Positions 15,474 through 23,300 are shown, numbered from the stretch's first letter. The stretch is 34,101 bases of DNA from an uncultured Acidobacteriia bacterium (GCA_903925975.1 CAIYHG010000155.1:1-34101); one strand, 5' to 3'. Notes: a model not told the origin generated them from the sequence alone. Made by a program: numbers and translations.

Positions 15474-15938
15474 ATGAGGCTAGAAACAGCCGGTCTGCTC
15501 TTAGCGCTTCTGGCATTGCCCGCCGCGGTTCCCGCGCTTCGCGCCCAGGATGAGTTGCCTGCCGGAAAAGGGAAGGATGTCACGCAGCGCATGTGCAGCG
15601 GCTGCCACGACATGTCCGTCGTCACCGGGAGACACCTCACCGCGAAACGCTGGTCCGATACCGTGGACGAGATGATTGGGCGCGGGGCTACGGGGACGGA
15701 TGCCGAAATCGACCAGGTGATTAACTACCTGGCCGCGCACTTCGGCAGGCCGGTCAATGTGAATACGGCGACGGCGCAGGATTTGCAGAACGGACTATCG
15801 CTTTCGCAGAAAGACTCCGAGGCCATCGTCAAGTACCGCCAGAGCAAGGGCAATTTCAGAGCGCTGACAGACGTGACTTCAGTCCCTGGTGTGGACGCTG
15901 CCCAACTCGAAGAGCAGAAGGCCAACATTCAGTTCTGA
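15474..15938 (+). CDS. Secreted heme-c and helix-hairpin-helix (ComEA-like) fusion protein
   Basis: 154 residues from ATG 15474, which follows GCGGAG by 7 nt; the longer frame from 15405 lacks a signal at its N-terminus. A signal peptide (LLLALLALPAAVPALRAQ) is followed by a small cytochrome-c-like domain with a single heme site CSGCH (Cys41, Cys44, His45). That domain ends ATGTDAEIDQVINYLAAHFG, as in small c-type cytochrome domains. From about residue 95 a ComEA-type helix-hairpin-helix region follows (VNVNTATAQDLQNGLSLSQ and FRALTDVTSVPGVD). Heme attachment implies a periplasmic location, where the HhH part could bind incoming DNA or act as a protein contact. Function unknown. Confidence 0.8.
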   Translation: MRLETAGLLLALLALPAAVPALRAQDELPAGKGKDVTQRMCSGCHDMSVVTGRHLTAKRWSDTVDEMIGRGATGTDAEIDQVINYLAAHFGRPVNVNTATAQDLQNGLSLSQKDSEAIVKYRQSKGNFRALTDVTSVPGVDAAQLEEQKANIQF

Positions 15939-15972
15939 TTCGGCGCACGAGTTTCTCCGCACAGGAAGATAT

Positions 15973-16032
15973 CGGGCCGCCAGCGAACGCGGATGACAAT
16001 ACCGATCTTCATTCGTTCCGCCAGGCGGCCCG
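15973..16032. terminator. Long-looped hairpin between convergent genes
   Basis: A 9-bp perfect stem, CGGGCCGCC (15973-15981) with GGCGGCCCG (16024-16032), encloses 42 nt and is followed by TAGAGTTTT. It lies between the convergent HhH and VOC genes and may terminate both. Confidence 0.4.
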
Positions 16033-16047
16033 TAGAGTTTTCGCGTC

Positions 16048-16806
16048 CTAAATCGTGCCCATCAGTTCGATGTAGATGCCGTTGGGACCTGTGATATAAG
16101 TGAATCCGCGGCCGGAAGTGCCAGCCTTATTGATGGCTTCGTGCTGCACTCCCATCGCTTCCAGTTTCTTGCAGAACTCAGTCAGGTTCGGGGTGACGCC
16201 GAAGGCAATGTGATCGAGCGAATGGCCCTTGGATGGGGCCGGGGTCTTACCCTCGTTGATCCGCAGAACTACGCCGGGGATGTTGACCATCGAATCGTTA
16301 CCGCCGCGCACCCCGCCCAAAGTCTTCGCGAACCACTCCTGTGCTTGTGCGGCGGAGGCCATGGACAGGTGTACGTGGTCCTGCTGAATCGCATCGGCGA
16401 TCGCAGGGTCGGCGATGAATTCTAGTTTCACGCCCTCGGGAGAAGTGACGTTGGCGGTCTTTCCGGTTGCGCCCGGGAGAACTTTGCCGCCGGCCGGCTC
16501 GACCTTGGCCAGCAGACCAGGCAAGTCCTTCACGCGATAGGCTACGTGGTCGATGGCGGTGCCTTCGCTTCCGCCATTCGATTCACCCTGCCCGATCGAG
16601 ATGTCGGTTCCGCCGAGGACGACGCCGCGCCCTCCGCTGGGAGACTGCCCGCCGATAGCCATCCAGAAGTCTCGTTCGGCCTGCACGTTGCGCACAATCA
16701 AGTGGACATGCAGCCAGGAGATTCCCGCCGCGTTGGGGGCAGGGGGCGGCGTTGATTGGGGGAAGGCCGCAGACGCGGCTAGCAGAAAGAGTGGCAATAA
16801 TCGCAT
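16048..16806 (-). CDS. Secreted two-domain VOC (glyoxalase/dioxygenase-fold) protein
   Basis: 252 residues from ATG 16806; an alternative ATG at 16824 adds six residues, and neither has a clear ribosome-binding site. A signal peptide (MRLLPLFLLAASAAFPQ) precedes two vicinal-oxygen-chelate repeats. The first is about residues 27-125 (WLHVHLIVRNVQAERDFW, DHVAYRVKDLPGLLAKV, GVKLEFIADP). The second is about 130-252 (DHVHLSMASAAQAQEWFAK, DHIAFGVTPNLTEFCKKL, GIYIELMGTI). The end His/Glu pattern fits a metal site, but the reaction cannot be named. It is divergent from marR, whose promoter carries a candidate operator, so it may belong to the same regulon. Confidence 0.8.
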   Translation of the reverse strand: MRLLPLFLLAASAAFPQSTPPPAPNAAGISWLHVHLIVRNVQAERDFWMAIGGQSPSGGRGVVLGGTDISIGQGESNGGSEGTAIDHVAYRVKDLPGLLAKVEPAGGKVLPGATGKTANVTSPEGVKLEFIADPAIADAIQQDHVHLSMASAAQAQEWFAKTLGGVRGGNDSMVNIPGVVLRINEGKTPAPSKGHSLDHIAFGVTPNLTEFCKKLEAMGVQHEAINKAGTSGRGFTYITGPNGIYIELMGTI

Positions 16807-16869
16807 CGTTATGGCGTTGAGCATAACAGGGTTGCAGGGGTGATGTGTTGTATCGCGTACATGTGTGTG

Positions 16870-16898
16870 TTGACGATATTCGTTAGAACATAGATAAT
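16870..16898 (+). promoter_or_regulatory. marR promoter with embedded operator
   Basis: A -35 box TTGACG (16870-16875) and a -10 box GATAAT (16893-16898) are separated by 17 nt, 8 nt before the marR ATG. The 14-mer TGACGATATTCGTT (16871-16884) occupies the -35 box and spacer and recurs inverted at 17394-17407. A 9-2-9 imperfect palindrome (16876-16895) covers the spacer and part of the -10. A repressor bound here would shut off marR. Confidence 0.7.
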
Positions 16899-16906
16899 CG
16901 AAATCG

Positions 16907-17371
16907 ATGATCACAGAGCAAAGACCGCGAAACCGGCCCGGGCGCATGTCGTGCCCGGAGGAGGCGGCTTATCTGGAACTCGTGCGTACCACCGAGGCCC
17001 TCACCAGGCCACTCGCCCAAGCGCTGAAGTCCGAGGACCTTTCCGCGGCCCAGTACAACGTACTGCGGATCTTGCGCGGATCTCCGGACGGGCTGACTTG
17101 CGGCGAAATCGGCGAACGCATGATCACGCGCGACCCCGACATCACGCGCCTGCTGGACCGGATGGAAAAGCGCCTGCTGATTTCCCGCGGGCGCGATGCC
17201 CAGGACCGCCGCGTGGTGCTCACCAGAATCACCCAAGAGGGCCTGGATGTGGTGGGCCGGCTGGATAAGCCGATACGGGACATGCACCGTAAGCAATTGG
17301 GCCACTTGGGCTTAGAGCGCCTCCGGACCCTCGGTGAACTGCTTGCGGCGTGCCGCGCGCGGCCGGAGTAG
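16907..17371 (+). CDS. MarR family transcriptional regulator
   Basis: 154 residues, winged-helix MarR repressor. The DNA-binding region is visible as LSAAQYNVLRILRGSPDGL, CGEIGERMITRDPDITRLLDRMEKRLLI (recognition helix) and the wing SRGRDAQDRRVVLTRITQEG, flanked by dimerisation helices. MarR proteins usually repress their own operon and lose DNA binding when they meet a ligand or oxidant. The ATG lies 8 nt after the -10 box with no ribosome-binding site, so the transcript may be leaderless. It is followed by yceI and pirin on the same strand, a gene set seen together in other bacteria. The matching palindromes before marR and yceI support self- and target regulation. Confidence 0.92.
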   Translation: MITEQRPRNRPGRMSCPEEAAYLELVRTTEALTRPLAQALKSEDLSAAQYNVLRILRGSPDGLTCGEIGERMITRDPDITRLLDRMEKRLLISRGRDAQDRRVVLTRITQEGLDVVGRLDKPIRDMHRKQLGHLGLERLRTLGELLAACRARPE

Positions 17372-17382
17372 TCTTTTGTTTA

Positions 17383-17407
17383 ATATTTGTTGAAACGAAT
17401 ATCGTCA
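17383..17407. promoter_or_regulatory. Predicted MarR operator upstream of yceI
   Basis: The palindrome ATATTTGTT (17383-17391), spacer GA, AACGAATAT (17394-17402) matches at 8 of 9 pairs. Its right half, extended to 17407, is the exact reverse complement of the 14-mer in the marR promoter. It lies 32 bp before the yceI start. Confidence 0.65.
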
Positions 17408-17439
17408 TCACGAATCAAACATACTGAAAGGAACATTCA

Positions 17440-17997
17440 ATGAGCACAGCAGCCGCCCCCCAAACCGCCGTTTCCACCTGGAACATCGACCCGGTCCACT
17501 CCGTGGCCGAGTTCAAAGTGAAGCACATGATGATCTCGAACGTGAAAGGGCAGTTCACCGCCGTATCCGGCCTACTGACCTTGGACGAAGCGGACCCGAC
17601 CCGTTCGCGGATCGAAGCTTCTATCGACGCCGCCTCGATCAACACGCGTGAGGCGCAGCGCGACGCGCACCTGAAGAGCGCCGATTTCTTCGATGTGGAG
17701 AAGTACCCCACGCTGTCGTTCCGGTCCACGCGAGTGAGCCGCAATGCGGACGGGGAATTGGCCGCCGCGGGCGAGTTGACGATCCACGGCGTCACGCGCG
17801 AGGCTGTGTTCGCGGTGGAGGGTCCCACGGCGCCCGGAAAAGACCCTTGGGGCAACACGCGCATCGGCCTTTCGGCTACCACGAAGATCAACCGCAAAGA
17901 CTTCGGCCTTACCTGGAATGCGGCTCTCGAAACCGGCGGCATTCTGGTGGGCGAGGAAGTCACCATCACGCTCGACGTCGAGTTCGTGAAGAATTAA
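17440..17997 (+). CDS. YceI family protein
   Basis: 185 residues, YceI-like lipocalin-type beta-barrel family, whose members bind polyisoprenoids or other long hydrophobic molecules. The family pattern is complete: WNIDPVHSVAEFKVKHMM, NVKGQFTAVSGLLTLDE, SRIEASIDAASINT, DAHLKSADFFDVEKYPTL, ELTIHGVTREAVFAVE and DFGLTWNAALETGGILVGE. No signal peptide is seen, so this is a cytoplasmic form, unlike E. coli YceI. ATG 17440 has GAAAGGA 7 nt upstream. It is 49 nt before pirin and probably cotranscribed with it. Control by the MarR protein is predicted from the upstream palindrome. Confidence 0.92.
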   Translation: MSTAAAPQTAVSTWNIDPVHSVAEFKVKHMMISNVKGQFTAVSGLLTLDEADPTRSRIEASIDAASINTREAQRDAHLKSADFFDVEKYPTLSFRSTRVSRNADGELAAAGELTIHGVTREAVFAVEGPTAPGKDPWGNTRIGLSATTKINRKDFGLTWNAALETGGILVGEEVTITLDVEFVKN

Positions 17998-18046
17998 CCG
18001 CCGCTCCCGGCGTATGCTGGAACCGCGGCAGAGAGAGGGGATCTAT

Positions 18047-18952
18047 ATGTCGCTCCGTCCAATTCGACAAATCACACAACCGAAGCCGACTGTCGAAGGC
18101 GCCGGCGTGAAATTGCAGCGCGCCTTCGGGTTCGGCAAGACCAAAGACTTCGATCCGTTCCTGTTGCTGGACGATTTCCGAAACGAGAATCCGGAAGATT
18201 ACCTGGCCGGATTCCCGTGGCACCCGCACCGCGGCATCGAGACGATCACGTATGTGCTCGCCGGAACCGTGGAGCATGGCGACAGCCTCGGCAACAAGGG
18301 CAAGATGACTGCGGGTGACGTGCAGTGGATGACTGCGGGAAGCGGCATCCTGCACCAGGAGATGCCGAAGGGCGACGCGCGCGGGCGCATGCACGGGTTT
18401 CAGCTCTGGGCCAACCTGCCCGCATCCTTGAAAATGACGGCGCCGCGATACCAGGACATCCCGTCGGCCGCCATTCCGGAAATCACCGATGACGATGGCG
18501 TTCGGGCGCGCGTGATTTGCGGCGAGTTCTGGGGCAAGAGGGGGCCGGTCGAAGGCGTGGCCGCCGATCCGAATTACGTGGATATTTCCGTGCCGCCCGG
18601 CGTGCGGAAGCGGATTAAGGTGGAGACCACGCGCAGCGCCTTCGCCTACGTGTTCGCGGGAGCAGGCACGTTCCGCGACGCCTCGGAGCCACAGGCCGTT
18701 CTGACGGACCAGGCGCACAAGCCGAATGCCGAGCCGGTTTACGACGCCAGCAACCATTCGCTGGTGTTGTTCGACAGTGGCGATGAGATCACGGTGCAGG
18801 CGGGACCGGAGGGGATTCGCTTCCTGCTGGTCTCGGGCAAGCCCATCGAAGAGCCCGTGGCGTGGTACGGCCCCATCGTGATGAACACGCAGGAAGAGTT
18901 GCGGAAGGCGATGGCCGAGTTGCAGGACGGCACGTTCATCAAGCACGGCTGA
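18047..18952 (+). CDS. Pirin family protein
   Basis: 301 residues, bicupin pirin family. The N-terminal cupin holds the metal site: His59 and His61 (WHPHRGIETITYVL) with His103 and Glu105 (GILHQEMP). DSLGNKGKMTAGDVQWMTAG is the family signature and the C-terminal cupin includes LLVSGKPIEEPVAWYGPIV. Bacterial pirins act as quercetinases or interact with metabolic enzymes; the substrate here is unknown. The start at 18047 is chosen because GAGAGAGGGG lies 6 nt upstream. As the last gene of the marR-yceI-pirin unit, it may take part in a response to phenolics or oxidants sensed by MarR. Confidence 0.92.
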   Translation: MSLRPIRQITQPKPTVEGAGVKLQRAFGFGKTKDFDPFLLLDDFRNENPEDYLAGFPWHPHRGIETITYVLAGTVEHGDSLGNKGKMTAGDVQWMTAGSGILHQEMPKGDARGRMHGFQLWANLPASLKMTAPRYQDIPSAAIPEITDDDGVRARVICGEFWGKRGPVEGVAADPNYVDISVPPGVRKRIKVETTRSAFAYVFAGAGTFRDASEPQAVLTDQAHKPNAEPVYDASNHSLVLFDSGDEITVQAGPEGIRFLLVSGKPIEEPVAWYGPIVMNTQEELRKAMAELQDGTFIKHG

Positions 18953-18969
18953 GGCGCCGCGGCTCCGCA

Positions 18970-19025
18970 CCGGCATAGCGGCACGGAACGGAGCCCGCTG
19001 GCTGGTGGAAGGGGCCTCTGCCCCT
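18970..19025. repeat. Intergenic repeat, copy A, with hairpin
   Basis: The 26-mer at 18970-18995 matches 19539-19564 at 21 of 26 positions. Both are preceded by GGCGCCG.GGC and followed by a G/C hairpin, here AGGGGC (19010-19015) with GCCCCT (19020-19025) around CTCT. It may be a dispersed intergenic element or a terminator of the pirin transcript. Confidence 0.4.
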
Positions 19026-19124
19026 GACGTTGTGAACTGCGGCGCCGGTCGCGGATATGTCTCTCTTCTCACATAGAGGGCGGCCGGCCGTAAGCGACAT
19101 GGTGTATACCGGAGATTCGGGCTC

Positions 19125-19130
19125 TATAAT
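19125..19130 (+). promoter_or_regulatory. -10 box (TATAAT) of the multiheme cytochrome gene
   Basis: A consensus TATAAT lies 24 nt before the ATG. No good -35 box is seen at 16-18 nt. The ribosome-binding site AGGAGG follows at 19141-19146. Confidence 0.5.
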
Positions 19131-19154
19131 CCCTGAGCTCAGGAGGCTCATTTG

Positions 19155-19502
19155 ATGAGACGATCTCTTGCCTACATCGTGTTGCTTGCCATGCTCGGCC
19201 TGACCGCCCTGGTGGCGCAAAACAAGACGCCGCCCACAAAGCTGACGTTCACTACGAAGAACGGGAACGTCACTTTCGACCACAGCGCCCACATCAAGCG
19301 CGAGCAGAGCAATTGCAGCGTGTGCCATCCGGGGCTGTTTGCCCAGGACGCGAAGAAACCTATCGGGTTCAGGCCGCCGCACAAGGCTCAGGAAGACAAG
19401 AAGGTTGCGTGCGGTTCGTGCCACCGCGCCGGCGGCGCCGCATTCGCGACGCAAGGCAACTGCTCCAACGGCAAGTGCCATGTGACGGCGGCGAAGAAGT
19501 AG
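19155..19502 (+). CDS. Small secreted multiheme c-type cytochrome (cytochrome c3/c7-like)
   Basis: 115 residues. A signal peptide (LAYIVLLAMLGLTALVAQ) is followed by three candidate heme attachment sites: CSVCH (54-58), CGSCH (86-90) and the wide form CSNGKCH (103-109, CX4CH). FDHSAH (His43, His46), HK at 76-77 and other histidines could supply axial ligands. The spacing resembles the class III cytochrome c3/c7 and tetraheme families, which carry electrons in the periplasm. ATG 19155 is preferred over TTG 19152 because AGGAGG lies 8 nt upstream. It stands alone, with repeat copies on both sides, and no electron partner is encoded nearby. Confidence 0.85.
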   Translation: MRRSLAYIVLLAMLGLTALVAQNKTPPTKLTFTTKNGNVTFDHSAHIKREQSNCSVCHPGLFAQDAKKPIGFRPPHKAQEDKKVACGSCHRAGGAAFATQGNCSNGKCHVTAAKK

Positions 19503-19538
19503 CGACGTTCGCCGCCTCTACAATCAGCGGCGCCGAGG

Positions 19539-19586
19539 CCGGCACAGCGGTTCGGAACCTAGCCGGGGGGCGCCGTGATGCGCCCC
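19539..19586. repeat. Intergenic repeat, copy B, with hairpin
   Basis: The 26-mer at 19539-19564 is the partner of 18970-18995. The hairpin GGGGCGC (19567-19573) with GCGCCCC (19580-19586) follows directly and may terminate the cytochrome transcript. The rest of the 265-bp gap before the receptor shows a TATACT -10-like box at 19716-19721 and nothing else I can support. Confidence 0.4.
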
Positions 19587-19767
19587 AATCTCATTTCGTT
19601 AATCGAAGAGCGGGTCCAGGGGACCCGCGCGGACCAGGGGGCCGGCCCACATGCCCGGCTTGATTCTTCGGCACCAGACGACCCTTGAGTCGAATGGACC
19701 GCTGTTTAAGGTTGTTATACTCGGTCCTTAACGTCCATCAGGATTTCCTTTCAGGGGCAACGCTCCG

Positions 19768-22700
19768 ATGAGATTGTGTCTGGCGCTGACGCTTGCGTTC
19801 GGATTGACGGCCGGTCATTTGGCGTGGGGGCAGTCGGCTACGAGCGGCGCCCTGAGCGGGAGCGTGCGCGACCCAGCCGCGGGGCCTGTCGCGAACGCTG
19901 CGGTCGCACTGACCAACCTGGCGACCAACCAGAGCTTTGCCTCGGTTACTGACGCCAACGGGCGCTACCGCTTCTCGCTGCTTCCCCCCGGCGCTTATCG
20001 CGTGATCTTCACCGCGAAAGGGTTCAAGTCGGCCAGCTTGGTTTCGGCCACTGTGGATGTGGCGGAGGCTCCGATTCTTGACGCCACCTTGGACCCGGGC
20101 GAAACTACCGAACAGGCGCAGTGCAAATGCCAGTTCAGCGCAGGGGGCTCTTCGACGGGAACGCTGGTAGACCAGAAGACCATCACCTCGGTCCCGCTCA
20201 CGACGCGGAATTTTACTCAAGTGCTCTCGATGGCATCCGGCTCAGCCGCCGATGTGAACAACGCCGGATCGTTGGGGCGGGGCACGCAGAGCGTCAACGT
20301 GAACGGCAACACCAGCGCCGGCGGATTCACGCTGGATGGAGCGAACGCGCCCACGGCTGTCCCCAACCCGGACACGATTTCAGAGTTTAAGATCCAAACA
20401 TCTCAGTACGACGCGGGCTACGGCGCGCAGGTCCCGAACACGAATATGATCACCCGCAGCGGCGAGAACGAGTTTCACGGTAACGGGTGGGAGTTCGTGC
20501 GGAACGATGTCTTCAACGCGAATGCGTTCTTCCGCAACGCGACCGCGCAACCCAAGCCCAACCTCAAGCAGAACCAGTACGGCGGGACGCTTGGCGGACC
20601 CATTCGGAGGAACCGCCTGTTCTTCTTCGGGTCGTACCAGGGCACGCGGCAGGTGAACGGGCTGGACCCGACTTCCATCTCGAACCCGATTCTGCCTCCG
20701 CTCAAGCAGGATCGCTCGGCCCTGGCGCTCGCGGCGCAGTTTTGCCCGGGCAATCACCTACTGGCCAACGGGCAGGCCGATTCGCGCTACGCAACGTTCG
20801 CGGGCGGAAAGCAGCTCGATTGCCGCAACCAGACCACAACGGCGACGGCGCCCATCAACCCGGTGGCGCTGGCGCTGCTGCAGATGAAGAATGCGGATGG
20901 CTCGTACCTCATCCCGGAGCCGCAAACCATACTTACCAGCGGAAGCAACGCGGGTCTCGGCTTCTCCACCTACAGCCTGCCCTCCACATATCGCGAAAGC
21001 CAGTACCTGCTCAATAGCGACTACATGCTCTCGAAGAAGCATACGCTCTCGGGGCGCGTCTACATCGCCACTCTCAATCAGTTCCGCACGTTCTCGTCGC
21101 CGAACGCTTACCCCGGTCCGGCTATTCTTCCGGGCGACGGCACGCCGCAGAAATTGAAGGGCCAGGATTCCGTGGGAACCGGGAAACTGAGCTCGGTTCT
21201 GAACCAGCGCATGGTGAACGAGGCCCGGATGAGCTTCACACGAAACCGTTCGAAAGCCGTGGGCCAGAATACGCCGCTGGCCGCATCGCTCGGGATGACT
21301 TCGGGGAACTCGCTTTTTCCGCAGGTTCCCGAGATACAAGTTCTGGGGCCCATGGGCAGCTTCCGGCTGTTCGGTTCGATCGGAAACGATTTCAGCACGC
21401 TGACGGATAGTTACTCGTGGTCCGATAATATTTCGTGGATTCACGGGAATCACGCGATTCGCGGCGGCGGCTTCGCGCTGATGCAGCAACTCTCGCGCGA
21501 GGATACCGGGTCGGCGCGCGGCAAGATCGTGTTCCAGACATTCAGCGACTTTCTGGTGGGCTTGAGCGCCGCGCAGAACCTGAGCCCGGGCGGGCGCAGC
21601 AACGTCCAGACGGTGCAGGCGAACCAGGGCGTCGGACCGAATGGCGAAGTGTCCTACAAGTACCGCGCCTATTACGGCTCCGGGTATGTGCAGGACGATT
21701 TCAAGGCGCATGCGCGGCTCACGTTGAACTTGGGCGTGCGGTGGGAATACATCCGGCCCGCGGCGGACACTGCGGGAACCATGGGCAATATCTGGCCTTC
21801 GCTACTCAACCAACTGCCCATCCCACCGCTTACGGGAACGTTGACCGGCAACACCGTAGCGGCGAATTACAACCCCAACACGATTAATCCTTATACCGGG
21901 AAGGCGTTCGGAGCTCTTCCAGCGGGAGTCGTCGTGCGCCCGAACGGAACGGCATACCAGAACAGTCCGCCGCTCGCTACCTTCGCTCCGCGCTTCGGCT
22001 TTGCATGGCAGCCGCATGGATCGCAGGGCAGGGCATCCCTGCGCGGCGGTTACGGATGGTTCTACCAGGCGCCGCCGATTAGCGGCACGTCGGTAGGGAC
22101 GCCCTCGTCCTCCGCGCCGCCATTCGCGCAGAGCTTCGCGAATACGGACGCGAGTAACGGATCTTCGTCATTCGCGCAGCCGTTCCCGGCGAGCACGCTG
22201 GGATGGGTCCTACGCACGCCAACGTCCCAACTTTCGGACAAAGTGATGGGGCCGGAGTTCAAGGTTCCGCTGTTGCATCAATGGAACGTGAATGCGCAGA
22301 TCGCGCTCACCAAAGCGCTCTCGCTCGATCTAGGGTACGTGGGTACGTACGCCGTCAATCTGTTGACGTCACGCGGTCTGAACCAGCCCGTGCTGGCCTC
22401 GGCGGCGAAGCCGGTGAATTGCGGGTATGACGGCGCGCCGGCAGATTGCATCACTACCAGCACTTCGGCGAACGCGAAACTGCGCGTGCCGATTATGGGC
22501 GAGGCGCCCACCGCGCTGGGCACTACCGAATTCAGCGGAGCATCTTCCTACCATAGCTTGCAGGCGACCCTGCGCCGCCGCGTTTCGCGCGGGCTGACGT
22601 TCCAGGCCGCGTACACTCTCTCGCGCGCACGAAGCAACACAGGCATCTACAACGACCAGACGAAGGCGGAACTCGATTGGGGGCGCAGTTCGTTCGACCG

Positions 22701-23271
22701 CACGCACCGGCTGATCACGAACTTCGATTATGCGCTGCCGTCGATTGGGGGCGCGGGAGGGCCCGCCGCGGCTCTGTTCAACGGATGGACGCTTGCCGGA
22801 ATCGTGATCATGCAAAGCGGCGTGCCGCTCACGCTGACGGACCCGGCTGGCGGCGGCGTGTACGGGCGCGCCGGCACATCGACGATCACGCTGTGCCCCG
22901 GCGCGACAGCGGACGGGCTGGCGACTTCGGGCAGCGTGCAGTCGCGTCTCTCCGGGTGGATCGATAAGAGCGCGATCTGCGCGCCCGTGGCGGTGGGGTC
23001 GGATGGATCCACAGGCTACGGCAACGCCGGCATAGCGCTGATGGACGGCCCAGGGCAGGTGAATACGGATTTCTCGATTGGCAAGACGGCGGTAGTGGGC
23101 GGATTTCGCGAAGGCGCGTTTGTGGCGTTCCGGGCGGAGTTTTACAATGCGCTGAATCACGCGCAGTTCTCGAGTCCAGGTACCGCGCTGGGAACCGTGA
23201 ATTTCGGAGTGATCACGCAGACGTCAGTGGCGCCGCGGCTGATTCAGTTCGGGATCAAGTACATCTTCTGA
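19768..23271 (+). CDS. Oar-like TonB-dependent receptor with carboxypeptidase-regulatory domain, third copy
   Basis: 1167 residues, outer-membrane receptor of the same broad family as the tandem pair but clearly diverged from them. A signal peptide (LCLALTLAFGLTAGHLAWGQ) is followed by a carboxypeptidase-regulatory domain at about 25-110 (LSGSVRDPAAGPVANAAV, YRFSLLPPGAYRVIF). A plug-like region (SVNVNGNTSAGGFTLDGAN) and a long barrel ending RLIQFGIKYIF follow. The junction between the regulatory domain and the plug carries the odd segment EQAQCKCQFSAGGSS with two close cysteines. AGGGG at 19753-19757 lies 10 nt before the ATG. It converges on the DUF2088 gene with 25 bp between. The ligand is unknown. 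Confidence 0.88.
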   Translation: MRLCLALTLAFGLTAGHLAWGQSATSGALSGSVRDPAAGPVANAAVALTNLATNQSFASVTDANGRYRFSLLPPGAYRVIFTAKGFKSASLVSATVDVAEAPILDATLDPGETTEQAQCKCQFSAGGSSTGTLVDQKTITSVPLTTRNFTQVLSMASGSAADVNNAGSLGRGTQSVNVNGNTSAGGFTLDGANAPTAVPNPDTISEFKIQTSQYDAGYGAQVPNTNMITRSGENEFHGNGWEFVRNDVFNANAFFRNATAQPKPNLKQNQYGGTLGGPIRRNRLFFFGSYQGTRQVNGLDPTSISNPILPPLKQDRSALALAAQFCPGNHLLANGQADSRYATFAGGKQLDCRNQTTTATAPINPVALALLQMKNADGSYLIPEPQTILTSGSNAGLGFSTYSLPSTYRESQYLLNSDYMLSKKHTLSGRVYIATLNQFRTFSSPNAYPGPAILPGDGTPQKLKGQDSVGTGKLSSVLNQRMVNEARMSFTRNRSKAVGQNTPLAASLGMTSGNSLFPQVPEIQVLGPMGSFRLFGSIGNDFSTLTDSYSWSDNISWIHGNHAIRGGGFALMQQLSREDTGSARGKIVFQTFSDFLVGLSAAQNLSPGGRSNVQTVQANQGVGPNGEVSYKYRAYYGSGYVQDDFKAHARLTLNLGVRWEYIRPAADTAGTMGNIWPSLLNQLPIPPLTGTLTGNTVAANYNPNTINPYTGKAFGALPAGVVVRPNGTAYQNSPPLATFAPRFGFAWQPHGSQGRASLRGGYGWFYQAPPISGTSVGTPSSSAPPFAQSFANTDASNGSSSFAQPFPASTLGWVLRTPTSQLSDKVMGPEFKVPLLHQWNVNAQIALTKALSLDLGYVGTYAVNLLTSRGLNQPVLASAAKPVNCGYDGAPADCITTSTSANAKLRVPIMGEAPTALGTTEFSGASSYHSLQATLRRRVSRGLTFQAAYTLSRARSNTGIYNDQTKAELDWGRSSFDRTHRLITNFDYALPSIGGAGGPAAALFNGWTLAGIVIMQSGVPLTLTDPAGGGVYGRAGTSTITLCPGATADGLATSGSVQSRLSGWIDKSAICAPVAVGSDGSTGYGNAGIALMDGPGQVNTDFSIGKTAVVGGFREGAFVAFRAEFYNALNHAQFSSPGTALGTVNFGVITQTSVAPRLIQFGIKYIF

Positions 23272-23300
23272 GCCTCGCGCTCGCGGGTCGGCCGGCTCAG
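23268..23300. terminator. Possible bidirectional hairpin spanning two stop codons
   Basis: CTGAGCC (23268-23274) pairs with GGCTCAG (23294-23300). The left arm contains the TGA of the receptor and the right arm contains the TGA of the opposing gene. The loop is 19 nt and GC-rich. No T run follows, so termination is uncertain. Confidence 0.35.
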
